DNA of 64,000 nucleotides, taken from contig NZ_JAENHO010000008.1 of the NCBI RefSeq assembly GCF_016785085.1, positions 124,001 through 188,000 of the forward strand. Direction: 5' to 3'. The notes below the pieces were generated by a model. It was not told the DNA's origin. It ran no database searches and saw only the letters and a list, made by a program, of their open reading frames with translations. Below are positions 34,383 through 43,158 of this stretch, piece after piece. Each line of letters opens with the position of its first letter. Position 1 is the first letter of the stretch. A program made the position numbers and the translations under genes. This stretch comes from Paractinoplanes lichenicola. Lineage in GTDB: Bacteria > Actinomycetota > Actinomycetes > Mycobacteriales > Micromonosporaceae.

Positions 34383-35246
34383 TTATTTTTGCTGGTAGGT
34401 CGGGTAGCCCAGCCGCTCGACCAGGTCTCCGGTGGCCTTGTTGAAGGCTTCGTAGATGTCGTCGTCGAAGTGGTTGGCCCAGTCGCCGGCTTGGCCCTTG
34501 CGGTAGTGGGAGACCTTGGCCGTGCCTTGGCGCTCGTTCATCTTGGTGAAGCTGTAGCGGTCGAGCACCGTGGCCAGGTCGGCGGCGGGCAGGTTGATGC
34601 CGCAGTGGCGCAGCAGCGCTTCCATCTCGGCCGCCTGGGCGTCGCCGGTCAGGTCCTCGTATTTGACCAGGCGGACCTCGTCGGAGGCGGGCGCGTCGAT
34701 CCAGGAGCGGATGGCGCCGAACCTGTTCTTCTTGGCCATGTCGCCGATCAGCCAGAGCATGCCCTCCTTGCGCGGCATCTCGAGCAGCACTTTGCGCACC
34801 TCGAGCACGTCGCCCATCGGGCCGTGCGAGTTGCGGGTGGAGAAGTAGCTCGACACCACCATGTCGCGGGGGTCGCGCATGACGAAGAACGCGCGATACT
34901 TCTCCGGCTTCGGCATCTTGTCGAACCGCGGGCGGGGGAAGAACAGCGACAGGCCGATGCGCCGGGGCGGCACCACGCGCGGGTGTTTCCAGTTGTAGAA
35001 GCGCGGGTCGTACGTCAGCAGGCCGGAATGGCGATAGACGAGCGGGTCGCTGAAGACCGCCTTGATCCACTGGCTGGCGGTCTTGCGGACCGCGCAGTGA
35101 TAGATGTTTTCGAACTCGCTCCGGGTCGCCACCGGGACGGTGATCCGCAGTCTGGCGTTGTACGCGTCGAGTTGCGCGCGGCGGGCGAGAACACGCACCG
35201 GCTCCGGCGCGCGTTGCTTGGCGAACATGACAGCACTGTTGAACAT
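34383..35246 (-). CDS. Sulfotransferase-domain protein
   Basis: This 287-residue cytoplasmic protein has the PAPS-dependent sulfotransferase signatures. The 5'-phosphosulfate loop RKTASQWIK lies near residue 54, where a Lys/Ser-rich P-loop-like segment is expected. The 3'-phosphate motif 'FFVMRDPRDMVVSSYFS' lies near residue 125. The C-terminal 'YRKGQAGDWANHFDDDIYEAFNKATGDLVERLGY' resembles the family RKGxxGDWKNHF motif. It would transfer sulfate to a hydroxyl or amine of an unknown acceptor. Typical length is 270-300. The 5' region (35247-35350) is unusually AT-rich, with a TTGTTATAAAGT stretch on the minus strand that could be its promoter. No PAPS synthesis gene is nearby. Confidence 0.9.
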   Translation of the reverse strand: MFNSAVMFAKQRAPEPVRVLARRAQLDAYNARLRITVPVATRSEFENIYHCAVRKTASQWIKAVFSDPLVYRHSGLLTYDPRFYNWKHPRVVPPRRIGLSLFFPRPRFDKMPKPEKYRAFFVMRDPRDMVVSSYFSTRNSHGPMGDVLEVRKVLLEMPRKEGMLWLIGDMAKKNRFGAIRSWIDAPASDEVRLVKYEDLTGDAQAAEMEALLRHCGINLPAADLATVLDRYSFTKMNERQGTAKVSHYRKGQAGDWANHFDDDIYEAFNKATGDLVERLGYPTYQQK

Positions 35247-35359
35247 CGTTCGAGCCCGTGTCCTTTACGTACGAAATCGCGGGTTCGCCGGCAAGTTGAT
35301 CTTGGTTCAGGTGGTGTCCAGGGACTTTATAACAAAATCGATCGAAATAGAGAGGACGC

Positions 35360-35396
35360 CTCCTGGGAGCTTGCTGAAAGCGCAAGCCCCCGGGAG
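35360..35396 (-). terminator. Hairpin downstream of aminopeptidase N
   Basis: CTCCTGGG (35360-35367) pairs with CCCGGGAG (35389-35396) with one wobble. Inside it, GCTTGC (35369-35374) pairs with GCAAGC (35382-35387). It lies 22 nt past the aminopeptidase stop and before the AT-rich promoter region of the sulfotransferase gene, which suits a terminator separating the two. Confidence 0.6.
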
Positions 35397-35417
35397 AGGT
35401 AACGAGTCAGAGCCCGG

Positions 35418-37829
35418 TCAGCCTCGGGTGCGGATCATCCGGCGCAACTCGTCGGCGTATTCGAGCACGGTCTGGCGCACGATCGGCGCGGCGTCGGCGG
35501 CGGCCTTCTCGGCTCGGGACGGGAAATCCGCGGTGGTGCCGAATCGGGGCAGCAGCCGGCCGGCGTATACCATCGACGGGATCATGCCGCCGCGGGCGAA
35601 ACCGGGAAGCAGGCTCAGATATTTGTCGCCGTAACCGGACAGGATCGCGTCCTGGCCGGGACGCCAGAACGCGTTCGTGACGGCGCCCATCGCGCTGACC
35701 GGCACCGACCGGTCGACGGTCAGCAGCTGCCACACCGCCGCCTTCTCGTCCGCGTCGGGGCGGGCCGCGCGCACGGCGACGGCCCGGAACGTCGCGTCCG
35801 GGTCGGGGTCGCGCGCGAGCAGGTCCCGTACCGGGGAATCGGTCTCTTCCCCCAGCTCGGCCGCGCGGACCAGGCAGCGCCAGAGCAGGTCGACGTCGGC
35901 GCCGGCCCGAGCGCGCAGCCGGTCGATCGCGCCGAGATCGGGCGCCGACCGGATCATGCCGCGCAGGGCGACCTGCTCGCGGCCGGGCTGCTCGGCCAGC
36001 CGCGAGCACAATGCGTAGAAGTCGCCCATCAGCCGGTCGTCGCCCGCCCAGAACTCGGCGGCGTTGCCGGCCAGGCGCAGGTACGGCTCGATCACCGCCT
36101 CCGACGTCTCGACGGTGAGAACCGAGGTCAGGCAGGTCACCACCTCGCCGGGGGTCGCCTCGCCGGCGGTCAGCATGTCCCAGATCGTGGCCACGGCGAC
36201 ACCGCGCGACACCGGGGTCGGCAGCTTGCCCGCGGCGGTGACGAGTGTTCCCCGGTCGCGAGCCGACGGGCGGACGGTCGCGAACGTCAGATCCTCGTCG
36301 TTGACCAGATAGAAGTCGGCATCTTCGGGCAGCACCACGGACGTCGAGGCGCCCTGCACGTCGACGGTGGCCAGCGCGGTGCGCCGCAACCCGTCGTCAC
36401 CGAACGCGTACGAACCGATGGCGAGAACCTGCGGCCGGGGCGGACCCGCCGGACCACTGCCGGTCAGCGTGCCCGCGGCGAACGTGAACCGGTCGACCCC
36501 CGCGGTCTCCAGCCAGCCCGCCCGCCACGCGTTCAGGTCGCGGCCCGAGGCCTCGGCCAGGGCGTCGATCAGATCCTGCAGGGTGGTGTTGCCCCAGGCG
36601 TGCCGGGCGAAGTACGAGCGCATCCCGGCGACGAAGCTGTCCTCACCCACGTACGTCATGAGCTGCCGCAACACCGCCGCACCCTTGGGATAGGTGATCG
36701 CGTCGAAGATGGACGAGGCCTCGGCGACGTCGCGAATGGGCTGGTGGATGGGGTGCGAGACCGGGCCCTGGTCGGCGAGGTAGGCGGTCAGCTTCTCGCT
36801 CGCGAGCAGCCCGACCCAGGCGTCGGTGTGCCGGGTCGCGCGGGAGGCGGCCCAGTAGCAGGCGAGCTCGGCGAACGCCTCGTTCAGCCACAGGTCGTCC
36901 CACCAGCGCATCGTCACGAGGTTGCCGAACCACATGTGCGACATCTCGTGCAGCAGGAAGACGGCCGTCAGCTCCTGCTCGGCGGGGGTCGGCGCGGTGC
37001 GCCGCAGGAACGTGTCCTCCCAGGTCACGCAGCCCCAGTTCTCCATCGCGCCACCGAACTCGGGCATGAACACGTGGTCGTACTTGCGCTGCGGGAACGG
37101 CCGGCCGAAGACGTCGCCGAAGAACGCGAGGCCCTGCTCGGTGACGGTGAAGATCTCGTCGGCGTCCCGGTCGAGCAGCGGGGCCAGCGAGCGGCGGCAC
37201 AGCAGGCCGAGGTCGTAGCCGCCCGCCTCGCGGCGCACCTCGTGCAGCGGTCCGGCGTTGACCACGCAGTTGTACGTGGAGAGCACTGGGGTGTCCGGGA
37301 ACGTCCAGCGCCGTACGCCCTGGAGCTCCTCCACCACCGGGTCGCCGCTGTTGCTGGCCACGAGCCACGACGCGGGCGCGGTGACGACGAAAGCGTGCGG
37401 CGCCTTCAGGTCGGGCTGGTCGAAGCACGCGAAAACGTATCGCGCCTCGTCGGGGCAGAACGTGGTCCAGACGTAGACCTCGCCGTCGGCCGGGTCGACC
37501 GCCTTGTGCACGCCGGGCCCGTCGGTGGTGTCGGTCTGCACCGACTCGACGCGCAGCACATTGTGCGCGGCCAGCCCGGTCAGCTCGATGCGGCCGTCGA
37601 CGGCGGGCGGCAGCGGCTCGCCGTTGAGGGTGGCCGCGACGATCGACGCCGTGCAGTCGGCAAAAGTGCGCGCTCCCGGCTCGCGGCAGCTGAAGGTCAC
37701 CGTCGACACGCACGTCACGGCCGAGCCGGTCGGCAGGTCGGTGAGGTCGATCGTGATGTCGTAGCGATCGACGGCGATGAGCGCGGCACGCTCCTCGGCC
37801 TCGACCTGCGTCAGGCTCCGTGCAGTCAT
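35418..37829 (-). CDS. pepN: Aminopeptidase N (M1 family zinc metallopeptidase)
   Basis: This 803-residue cytoplasmic aminopeptidase has the exopeptidase motif GGAMENWG near residue 263. The zinc motif HEMSH begins at His294, with the second Glu ligand in 'WLNEAFAEL' about 19 residues on. The N-terminal beta domain starts at MTARSLTQVEAEERAALI, and a C-terminal helical domain of about 350 residues completes the actinobacterial PepN fold (usual length about 850). It removes N-terminal residues from peptides during protein turnover. I start it at the ATG at 37829. The frame continues open upstream only as a shadow of the divergent gene. A hairpin follows the stop. Confidence 0.95.
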   Translation of the reverse strand: MTARSLTQVEAEERAALIAVDRYDITIDLTDLPTGSAVTCVSTVTFSCREPGARTFADCTASIVAATLNGEPLPPAVDGRIELTGLAAHNVLRVESVQTDTTDGPGVHKAVDPADGEVYVWTTFCPDEARYVFACFDQPDLKAPHAFVVTAPASWLVASNSGDPVVEELQGVRRWTFPDTPVLSTYNCVVNAGPLHEVRREAGGYDLGLLCRRSLAPLLDRDADEIFTVTEQGLAFFGDVFGRPFPQRKYDHVFMPEFGGAMENWGCVTWEDTFLRRTAPTPAEQELTAVFLLHEMSHMWFGNLVTMRWWDDLWLNEAFAELACYWAASRATRHTDAWVGLLASEKLTAYLADQGPVSHPIHQPIRDVAEASSIFDAITYPKGAAVLRQLMTYVGEDSFVAGMRSYFARHAWGNTTLQDLIDALAEASGRDLNAWRAGWLETAGVDRFTFAAGTLTGSGPAGPPRPQVLAIGSYAFGDDGLRRTALATVDVQGASTSVVLPEDADFYLVNDEDLTFATVRPSARDRGTLVTAAGKLPTPVSRGVAVATIWDMLTAGEATPGEVVTCLTSVLTVETSEAVIEPYLRLAGNAAEFWAGDDRLMGDFYALCSRLAEQPGREQVALRGMIRSAPDLGAIDRLRARAGADVDLLWRCLVRAAELGEETDSPVRDLLARDPDPDATFRAVAVRAARPDADEKAAVWQLLTVDRSVPVSAMGAVTNAFWRPGQDAILSGYGDKYLSLLPGFARGGMIPSMVYAGRLLPRFGTTADFPSRAEKAAADAAPIVRQTVLEYADELRRMIRTRG

Positions 37830-37883
37830 GCGCCCGATCGTAGAACCGGGTTTGCGCGGGCGTCGTCCGGATAAATCGGACGC

Positions 37884-38483
37884 ATGGTTCCACTCATGAT
37901 CGTCATCGTCTTCCTGCTCGGCGCGGCGCTCCTGGCGTTCCTGGCCTGGCTGGCCCGGCGGCAGCACGACCGGGCCGCCTCGGCGCCGGTGCTGACCGAG
38001 CCGCTCGAGGACCTCGCGGCCGAGGCGGCGGCGGTCGGCACGGCGGCGCAGCGGGCGCGGGCCGAGGCGGACGCCGCCCGGCAGCTGGTCGACTCGGCGG
38101 AACGGGCCCGCGATCAGGCCGAATACAGCTTCCGCGAGGCCCAGTACGGTCCGCGTCCGGACGGTGACGAACCATGGCGCCTGGTCGAGCGGGCCGCCCT
38201 GGAGGCGTACCGGCGCGGTGATCTCTCGGCCGCACAGCTCGACGCCATCTGGAGCCAGGTGCCCGGAACCGGCCCGGATGTGCGCGAGCACGCGGTGCGG
38301 CTGGCCCGCCACCGCTACGAGGATGCCGCGGCCGAGGCGGTGCGGGTACGCCAGCAGGCGTACGTGGCCGGGGTCGCCGCCGAGGTGCTGGCCGAGGAGC
38401 AGCGGGTCGCCGCGGGTGAGCTCTCCGCGGCCCGGCAGTCGGTCAGTGCGGGCCTGCCGGGCCTGTTCGCCCCGTCCTCATGA
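37884..38483 (+). CDS. Hypothetical membrane-anchored coiled-coil protein
   Basis: This 199-residue protein has one N-terminal transmembrane helix (LMIVIVFLLGAALLAFLAWLA). A long Ala/Glu/Arg-rich helix follows (about residues 38-80, AAEAAAVGTAAQRARAEADAAR) that looks like a coiled coil, then further helices (about 95-190). No enzyme motif is seen. A TAAATC box lies 6 nt before the ATG, suggesting leaderless expression. It is divergent from pepN across 54 bp and its end overlaps the radical SAM gene stop by 6 nt. Function is unknown. Confidence 0.75.
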   Translation: MVPLMIVIVFLLGAALLAFLAWLARRQHDRAASAPVLTEPLEDLAAEAAAVGTAAQRARAEADAARQLVDSAERARDQAEYSFREAQYGPRPDGDEPWRLVERAALEAYRRGDLSAAQLDAIWSQVPGTGPDVREHAVRLARHRYEDAAAEAVRVRQQAYVAGVAAEVLAEEQRVAAGELSAARQSVSAGLPGLFAPSS

Positions 38484-39782
38484 CACCCGGCCCCGCCGGC
38501 CCGCAACCATCCGGCGCACCTGCTGCTCCTGCCGGAACCGGAAGGTCGAGCAGCGCGTGTCCCGGCTGGCCGAGGTCATCGCGTGATAGGCGCAGCCGCC
38601 CATGCAGCCCGGCAGCGCGACACACGAGCGGCAGTCGTCGTCGCCGAACGGGTCGTACGTGAGCCACTTCGACAACCGGTCGTCCGGCTGCGGCCAGGAC
38701 CGCAGGTTGCCGATCACCTCCTTGGGATCGCCCACGGTCTCGGTGCACTTGTAGATCTCGCCTCGCGAGCCGATCACCAGTTCGTTGTCGCGGACCGCCG
38801 TGCACGGCGCGCCGACCGGTTCGGGCAGGGCGACGGTGGCGAACCCGAGACCTGCGGCGGCCTCGGCGAAATGCTGCTCGGCCTCGGCGAACGCGGCCTT
38901 GGAGAGGCAGGCGGTGCCGTACCGGGCGCTCGGGGCCAGTGGGTTCGCCGTCGTCGCGACGACATGCCCCGGATAGACCCCGACCCGGCCGGCCAGCCCG
39001 GCCGCGGCCAGGATCTCGAGCAGGCGCGCCGCGTCGCCGACGTTGTCCGTGTCGAGGTTGACCCGCACCGTGACGTCGAGGATGCCGGCGACCGCGACGA
39101 CGTTGGCGAGCAGCTGGTCGAACGTGCCCCGGCCGCCGGCGAGCGGGCGGCGGCGGTCGTGCACCTCGGCCGGGCCGTCCATAGTGACCTGGGCAGCCGT
39201 CACGTGCCGGGCGCGCAGCAGCCGGGCCGTCTCGGTCGTCAGGAGGTGGCCGTTGGTGATGATCTCGGCCTGGTAGCTCACCCCGGCCGCGGCGCACCGG
39301 GTGATGAACTCGTCGGAGAGGCGGAGCAGGGCGGGCAGGCCGACCAGCGGCTCGCCGCCGTACCAGAGCACGGCGAACGATCGTACGGCGGGAAGCTTTT
39401 GCTCGACGAGGCGCAGCAGGCGCTGCTGCACCTCCTCGTCGAGCAGCGACGGATGTTTGGCCTCGAAGCAGTACAGGCAGTCGAGGTCGCAGCCGAGGCT
39501 CGGCACGATCGTGAGGTGGAACCGGCCGGGATTGCGCCGGGTCTGCTCGTAGCGGTCGCGGAGCAGCTCCAGCTCGTCGGTGCGGTCGGCCACGACTACC
39601 CGGGCGTCGACCAGCACGCTGATCAGCGCGGGGTCGACCGTGACCGAGTCGTCGCCCGCGATGAAGCGGCGGGTGGGCTCGCGCTGCGCGGCCGGCATGG
39701 GGACGACACGGCCGGAGAAGCCGTTGTGGACGTATGTGGTGGGGCCGTCGTCGATCCACGTGTTGTAGCGCGACTCTCTCAT
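38478..39782 (-). CDS. Radical SAM/SPASM domain enzyme, probable peptide maturase
   Basis: This 434-residue enzyme has the radical SAM cluster motif Cys98-x3-Cys102-x2-Cys105 (CDLDCLYC), preceded by an N-terminal domain of about 90 residues (MRESRYNTWIDDG, VYVHNGFSG-type). A GGEP motif (WYGGEPLVG) binds SAM. The C-terminal SPASM domain has the full pattern C-x2-C-x5-C-x3-C followed by a further Cys (CRSCVALPGCMGGC), which binds auxiliary 4Fe-4S clusters. This architecture is typical of enzymes that install crosslinks or other modifications in ribosomal peptides, and of sulfatase maturases. Its start overlaps the stop of the small upstream gene by 1 nt. The neighbouring small protein is the obvious candidate substrate or partner. 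Confidence 0.93.
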   Translation of the reverse strand: MRESRYNTWIDDGPTTYVHNGFSGRVVPMPAAQREPTRRFIAGDDSVTVDPALISVLVDARVVVADRTDELELLRDRYEQTRRNPGRFHLTIVPSLGCDLDCLYCFEAKHPSLLDEEVQQRLLRLVEQKLPAVRSFAVLWYGGEPLVGLPALLRLSDEFITRCAAAGVSYQAEIITNGHLLTTETARLLRARHVTAAQVTMDGPAEVHDRRRPLAGGRGTFDQLLANVVAVAGILDVTVRVNLDTDNVGDAARLLEILAAAGLAGRVGVYPGHVVATTANPLAPSARYGTACLSKAAFAEAEQHFAEAAAGLGFATVALPEPVGAPCTAVRDNELVIGSRGEIYKCTETVGDPKEVIGNLRSWPQPDDRLSKWLTYDPFGDDDCRSCVALPGCMGGCAYHAMTSASRDTRCSTFRFRQEQQVRRMVAGRRGRVS

Positions 39783-40144
39783 CAGGCGCCCGGCTTCTTG
39801 AGCAATTCGCCGACCTCCGGCCCCCAGACCAGCGCGATGTCCACGCCGGGGCGCTCGGGTCCGGCCATGATGAAACCGCACGGCTTGCCCGAGAACGCCG
39901 CTCCGGGAACGCACTGACACTCCAGCTGCTCCTCGGCCGCGGCCCGCACCTCTTCCGTGGTGCCGCCTGCCTCGTCGATCCGGTGGATGTTCTCGTCGGG
40001 CGGCCGCCGGACGCCGTCGGCGAAGCCGTTCACATATGACGCGATGACGTTCGCGGCCCAGGCGACCTCGGCCGGGAAAGAGTGCGGGTTCGGGCCCCGG
40101 ATAACGAGGACATTGGCTCTGTTTCTGTCATTTCCGTCCGACAT
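39782..40144 (-). CDS. Small Cys-containing protein coupled to the radical SAM enzyme
   Basis: This is a 120-residue cytoplasmic protein starting at MSDGNDRNRANVLVIRGPNP. The start is set by GGGAG 9 nt upstream. It has a helical middle (VAWAANVIASYVNGFADG). The C-terminal part holds three cysteines (CQC and KPCG) within a Gly/Pro-rich context (PGAAFSGKPCGFIMAGPERPGVD). I do not recognise the family. Being directly upstream of and overlapping a SPASM maturase, it could be a peptide substrate with a long leader, a recognition chaperone, or an unrelated partner. It is longer than most RiPP precursors. Its promoter region is shared with the divergent LAL regulator. Confidence 0.78.
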   Translation of the reverse strand: MSDGNDRNRANVLVIRGPNPHSFPAEVAWAANVIASYVNGFADGVRRPPDENIHRIDEAGGTTEEVRAAAEEQLECQCVPGAAFSGKPCGFIMAGPERPGVDIALVWGPEVGELLKKPGA

Positions 40145-40294
40145 GGCGATCACTCCCGAGCGAATAAAAGATCTGACATCAATGATCGAATATCGCGGTA
40201 AATGAGCCGGGTGCCGTTAGGACACTCCCGCTCGGCACGGTGGATGTCAATAAGGCCGTCCGTAAACGGGATGCGCCGATCCCGCTGCTCCGCC

Positions 40295-40300
40295 TAGCAT
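40295..40300 (+). promoter_or_regulatory. -10 box for leaderless LAL regulator gene
   Basis: TAGCAT ends 6 nt before the ATG at 40307. This supports that start over the internal ATG at 40358. Bases 40145-40294 between the divergent genes show no other element I can name. Confidence 0.5.
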
Positions 40301-40306
40301 CGCGGC

Positions 40307-43123
40307 ATGGCCGGCCGGCCGCGGGTCGTCACCACCGCCGTGACAGCACCCGCCACGATGGTCGAACGCTCGCGGGAGCTCGCCGCCCTGCGCGCGTGCC
40401 TGACCGATGTCCGCGACAGCCAGGCCCGGGTGACGCTGCTCGAGGGGCCGGCCGGGGTCGGCAAGACCGCCCTGCTGCGGGCCGCCCGCGATCTGGCCGT
40501 CACCGACGGGTTCCGCGTGCTCTGGGCCCGGATGCCGTATCTGGCCGCCACCGCCCCGCACGAGCTGCTGCGCCGGCTGCTCGGGCCCGAGGTCGAGCGG
40601 CGCGGCGGTCCCGGCTCGCTCACCGGGGCCGCGGCCTTCGCGGCCCCGCTGTTCACCCCGGGCACGACGACCGTCACCGGCGTCGACTACGGCTGCCAGT
40701 GGCTGCTCGCGGCGCTCGCCGACGACGGGCCGCTGCTGCTCGCGATCGATGACGTGCACTGGGCGGATGTCGACTCGCTGCGCATCCTGGTGGACGCGGT
40801 GGAGGATCTGCAGGGCGCCCCGATCGGCGTCGTGGCCACCGCGCGGCCGATGGCGGCGGACCCGGCCGTCGCGGCCATGCTGTCGCGGCTGGCCACGCTG
40901 GGCGGGGCCGGCGTGCTGCGGCCCGAGCCGCTGTCCGAGGCCGGCGTCGCCGAGGTGTTGTGCGTGGCGTTCGGCCGGGAGCCGGAGCAGCTGTTCACCC
41001 TGGCGTGCGCCCAGGCCAGCGGGGGCAACGTCTTCTATCTGCGCGAGCTGGTCCGCCCGCTGGTGGCGGCCGGCCTGCCCCCGACGGCGGCCGCGGCGGC
41101 CGAGCTGGCCGCCAGCGGCCCGCAGGCGCTCGCGGCCACCGTGCTGTGGCGCCTCGACCAGCTCGGCCCGGTCGCCACCGAGCTGGCCCAGGCGGCCGCG
41201 GTGCTGGGCGACGACGTGCCGCTGCGGGTCGTGGCCGCCCTGGCCCGGGCCGAGGGCGAGCCGGCCGGCCGGGCCGCCGCCGCGCTGGAAGCGGCCTCCA
41301 TCCTGGTGCGGGCCGACCCCGTGGTCTTTCCGCATCCGCTCGTGCGGGCCGCGGTCGAGCACACCGTCGCCCCCGGCCAGCTCGGCCGTCTGCACGCCGC
41401 GGCGGCCCGCGTGCTGCTCGCCTCGGCCGCCCCCGCACCGCAGGTGGCCCGGCATCTGCTGCGGGCGCCGCCCGGCGGCGCGGAGGGGACTGTCGGTCTG
41501 CTCGTCGACGAGGCCCGCCGCACCCTCGACTCGGGATCGCCGGAGACCGCGCACCGGCTGCTGACCCGGGCGCTGGCCGAGCCGCCGTCGCCCGCGGCCC
41601 GGCCGCCCGTGCTGCTCGCATTGGCCGAGGCCGAGCGGGCGACCGGCGCCCCGGCCCGCGCCCAGCAACATCTCGCCGAGGTGGTCGAGACCGGGCCGCG
41701 CGAGCTGTCGATCAGCGCCATGGCCGAGCTGTTCGACCTGCTGTACGAACTGGACGACGAGGCCGGCGCGGACAGCCTGCGGCTGCGGGCCTTCGCCGCC
41801 GAGCCGTACGGGGCCAGCCCGGCCGAGCTCCGGCTGCGCGCCGCGCTGCTGCTGGACGTGGCCGCGGGCCGGACCGACCGGGCGCCGGAACGCCTGACCC
41901 GGGTCGACCTGGACCGGCTGGGGATCGGCACCGGGGAACAGCGCTATCTGCTGCTCTGCGTCGCGATCCACCAGCGGGCCACCGGCGAGTGCCCGCCGGA
42001 GAGATTCCTGTCCCAGCTGCGCCGAGTCGTCCACGGGCTGCCCGACGACCGCCCGCTCACCGGCTGGGAGGTGAGCGCCGCCCTCGAATCGGCCGCGTTC
42101 CTGGCCTCGGTCGAGGCCATGGCGGACGCCGACCGGGTGCTCGAGCGCCTGCGCCCCGACGTGGCCCGGTTGCGCCGCGCCTCGCCCGCGCTGCAGGCCG
42201 AGTGGTCGCATCGCAGCGCGCTCAACGGGCTGCGGCGCGGGCGCTTCGAGGAGGCGCTGGTGGTGCTGGCCGAGGCGGAGCTGTTCGCCGACCGGCACGG
42301 TCTCACCGTCTACGGCGGCCTGGCCCGGGGCGCCCGTGGTTACATCGCGCTCGAGCGGGGCGACTACGCCGAGGCCGGACGCCACCTGCTGGACAGCCCG
42401 GCCGAGGCGGTCCCGGCCCGGGCGCTGGGCGAGCTGCTCTCCGGCCGGCCCGAACGGGCGCTGGCCCTGCTCGACCCGCCGCCGGGCGACGGGTCCGCCG
42501 CGACCGAACGGGAGATCGAGTTCGAGGTTCACCTGCTGGCCAGCCACGCCTGCCAGATGCTGAACGATCGCGAGGGGGCCGTGCGGGAGTCCGATCGGGA
42601 GGTGGCCGTCCGGCTGCGGCATGGTCCGTCCTTCCAGTTGGCGCTCGCCCTGCGCCGGCGCGCGTCGTTCGCGCCGGCTCGAGAAGCGGAGGAGTTGCTC
42701 GTGCAGGCGATGGAGGCGTGCGCCGACACGCCGCGGCTGCCGATCCGGGCCCGGGTGCGGGCGAGCTACGGCGCCGCGCTGCGCCGGGCGGGCCGGTTGC
42801 GGGCGGCCCGGGCCGAGCTGGCCGCCGCTCTCGACCTGGCCGAACGACTCGGCATGACCCGCCTGTCGGGCCGGGTCGCGGCGGACATTCGCGCGGCCGG
42901 CGGACGGCCGCGCCGGGCCCGGGTCACCGGCTGGGCCGCGCTGACCGGCAGCCAGGCGGCAGTGGCCCGGCTGGCCGCCGAGGGCCGCACCAACCGGGAG
43001 ATCGCGGAGAGCCTGTACGTGACCATCAAGACCGTCGAGACACATCTGGCGGCGGTCTATCGCAAGCTCGCTGTGCCCGGCCGCGACCACCTGCGGGCGC
43101 AAATCTCAGGGGGGCCACCCTGA
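40307..43123 (+). CDS. LAL-type transcriptional regulator (AAA ATPase plus LuxR helix-turn-helix)
   Basis: This is a 938-residue regulator. The Walker A motif GPAGVGKT is at residues 47-54 and Walker B (LLLAIDDVHWADVDSLR) near 145. A long helical/TPR-like region spans about 300-850. A C-terminal LuxR helix-turn-helix follows (about 870-930, LAAEGRTNREIAESLYVTIKTVETHL). LAL proteins are STAND-type ATP-dependent activators that often sit in and switch on specialised-metabolite clusters. The TAGCAT box 6 nt before the ATG supports this start. It is divergent from the small-protein/radical SAM pair and directly upstream of an atypical response regulator, so these are plausible targets. Confidence 0.92.
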   Translation: MAGRPRVVTTAVTAPATMVERSRELAALRACLTDVRDSQARVTLLEGPAGVGKTALLRAARDLAVTDGFRVLWARMPYLAATAPHELLRRLLGPEVERRGGPGSLTGAAAFAAPLFTPGTTTVTGVDYGCQWLLAALADDGPLLLAIDDVHWADVDSLRILVDAVEDLQGAPIGVVATARPMAADPAVAAMLSRLATLGGAGVLRPEPLSEAGVAEVLCVAFGREPEQLFTLACAQASGGNVFYLRELVRPLVAAGLPPTAAAAAELAASGPQALAATVLWRLDQLGPVATELAQAAAVLGDDVPLRVVAALARAEGEPAGRAAAALEAASILVRADPVVFPHPLVRAAVEHTVAPGQLGRLHAAAARVLLASAAPAPQVARHLLRAPPGGAEGTVGLLVDEARRTLDSGSPETAHRLLTRALAEPPSPAARPPVLLALAEAERATGAPARAQQHLAEVVETGPRELSISAMAELFDLLYELDDEAGADSLRLRAFAAEPYGASPAELRLRAALLLDVAAGRTDRAPERLTRVDLDRLGIGTGEQRYLLLCVAIHQRATGECPPERFLSQLRRVVHGLPDDRPLTGWEVSAALESAAFLASVEAMADADRVLERLRPDVARLRRASPALQAEWSHRSALNGLRRGRFEEALVVLAEAELFADRHGLTVYGGLARGARGYIALERGDYAEAGRHLLDSPAEAVPARALGELLSGRPERALALLDPPPGDGSAATEREIEFEVHLLASHACQMLNDREGAVRESDREVAVRLRHGPSFQLALALRRRASFAPAREAEELLVQAMEACADTPRLPIRARVRASYGAALRRAGRLRAARAELAAALDLAERLGMTRLSGRVAADIRAAGGRPRRARVTGWAALTGSQAAVARLAAEGRTNREIAESLYVTIKTVETHLAAVYRKLAVPGRDHLRAQISGGPP

Positions 43124-43158
43124 CGCTCGCACCCGGCCGCGAACCGACGATTACTGGC

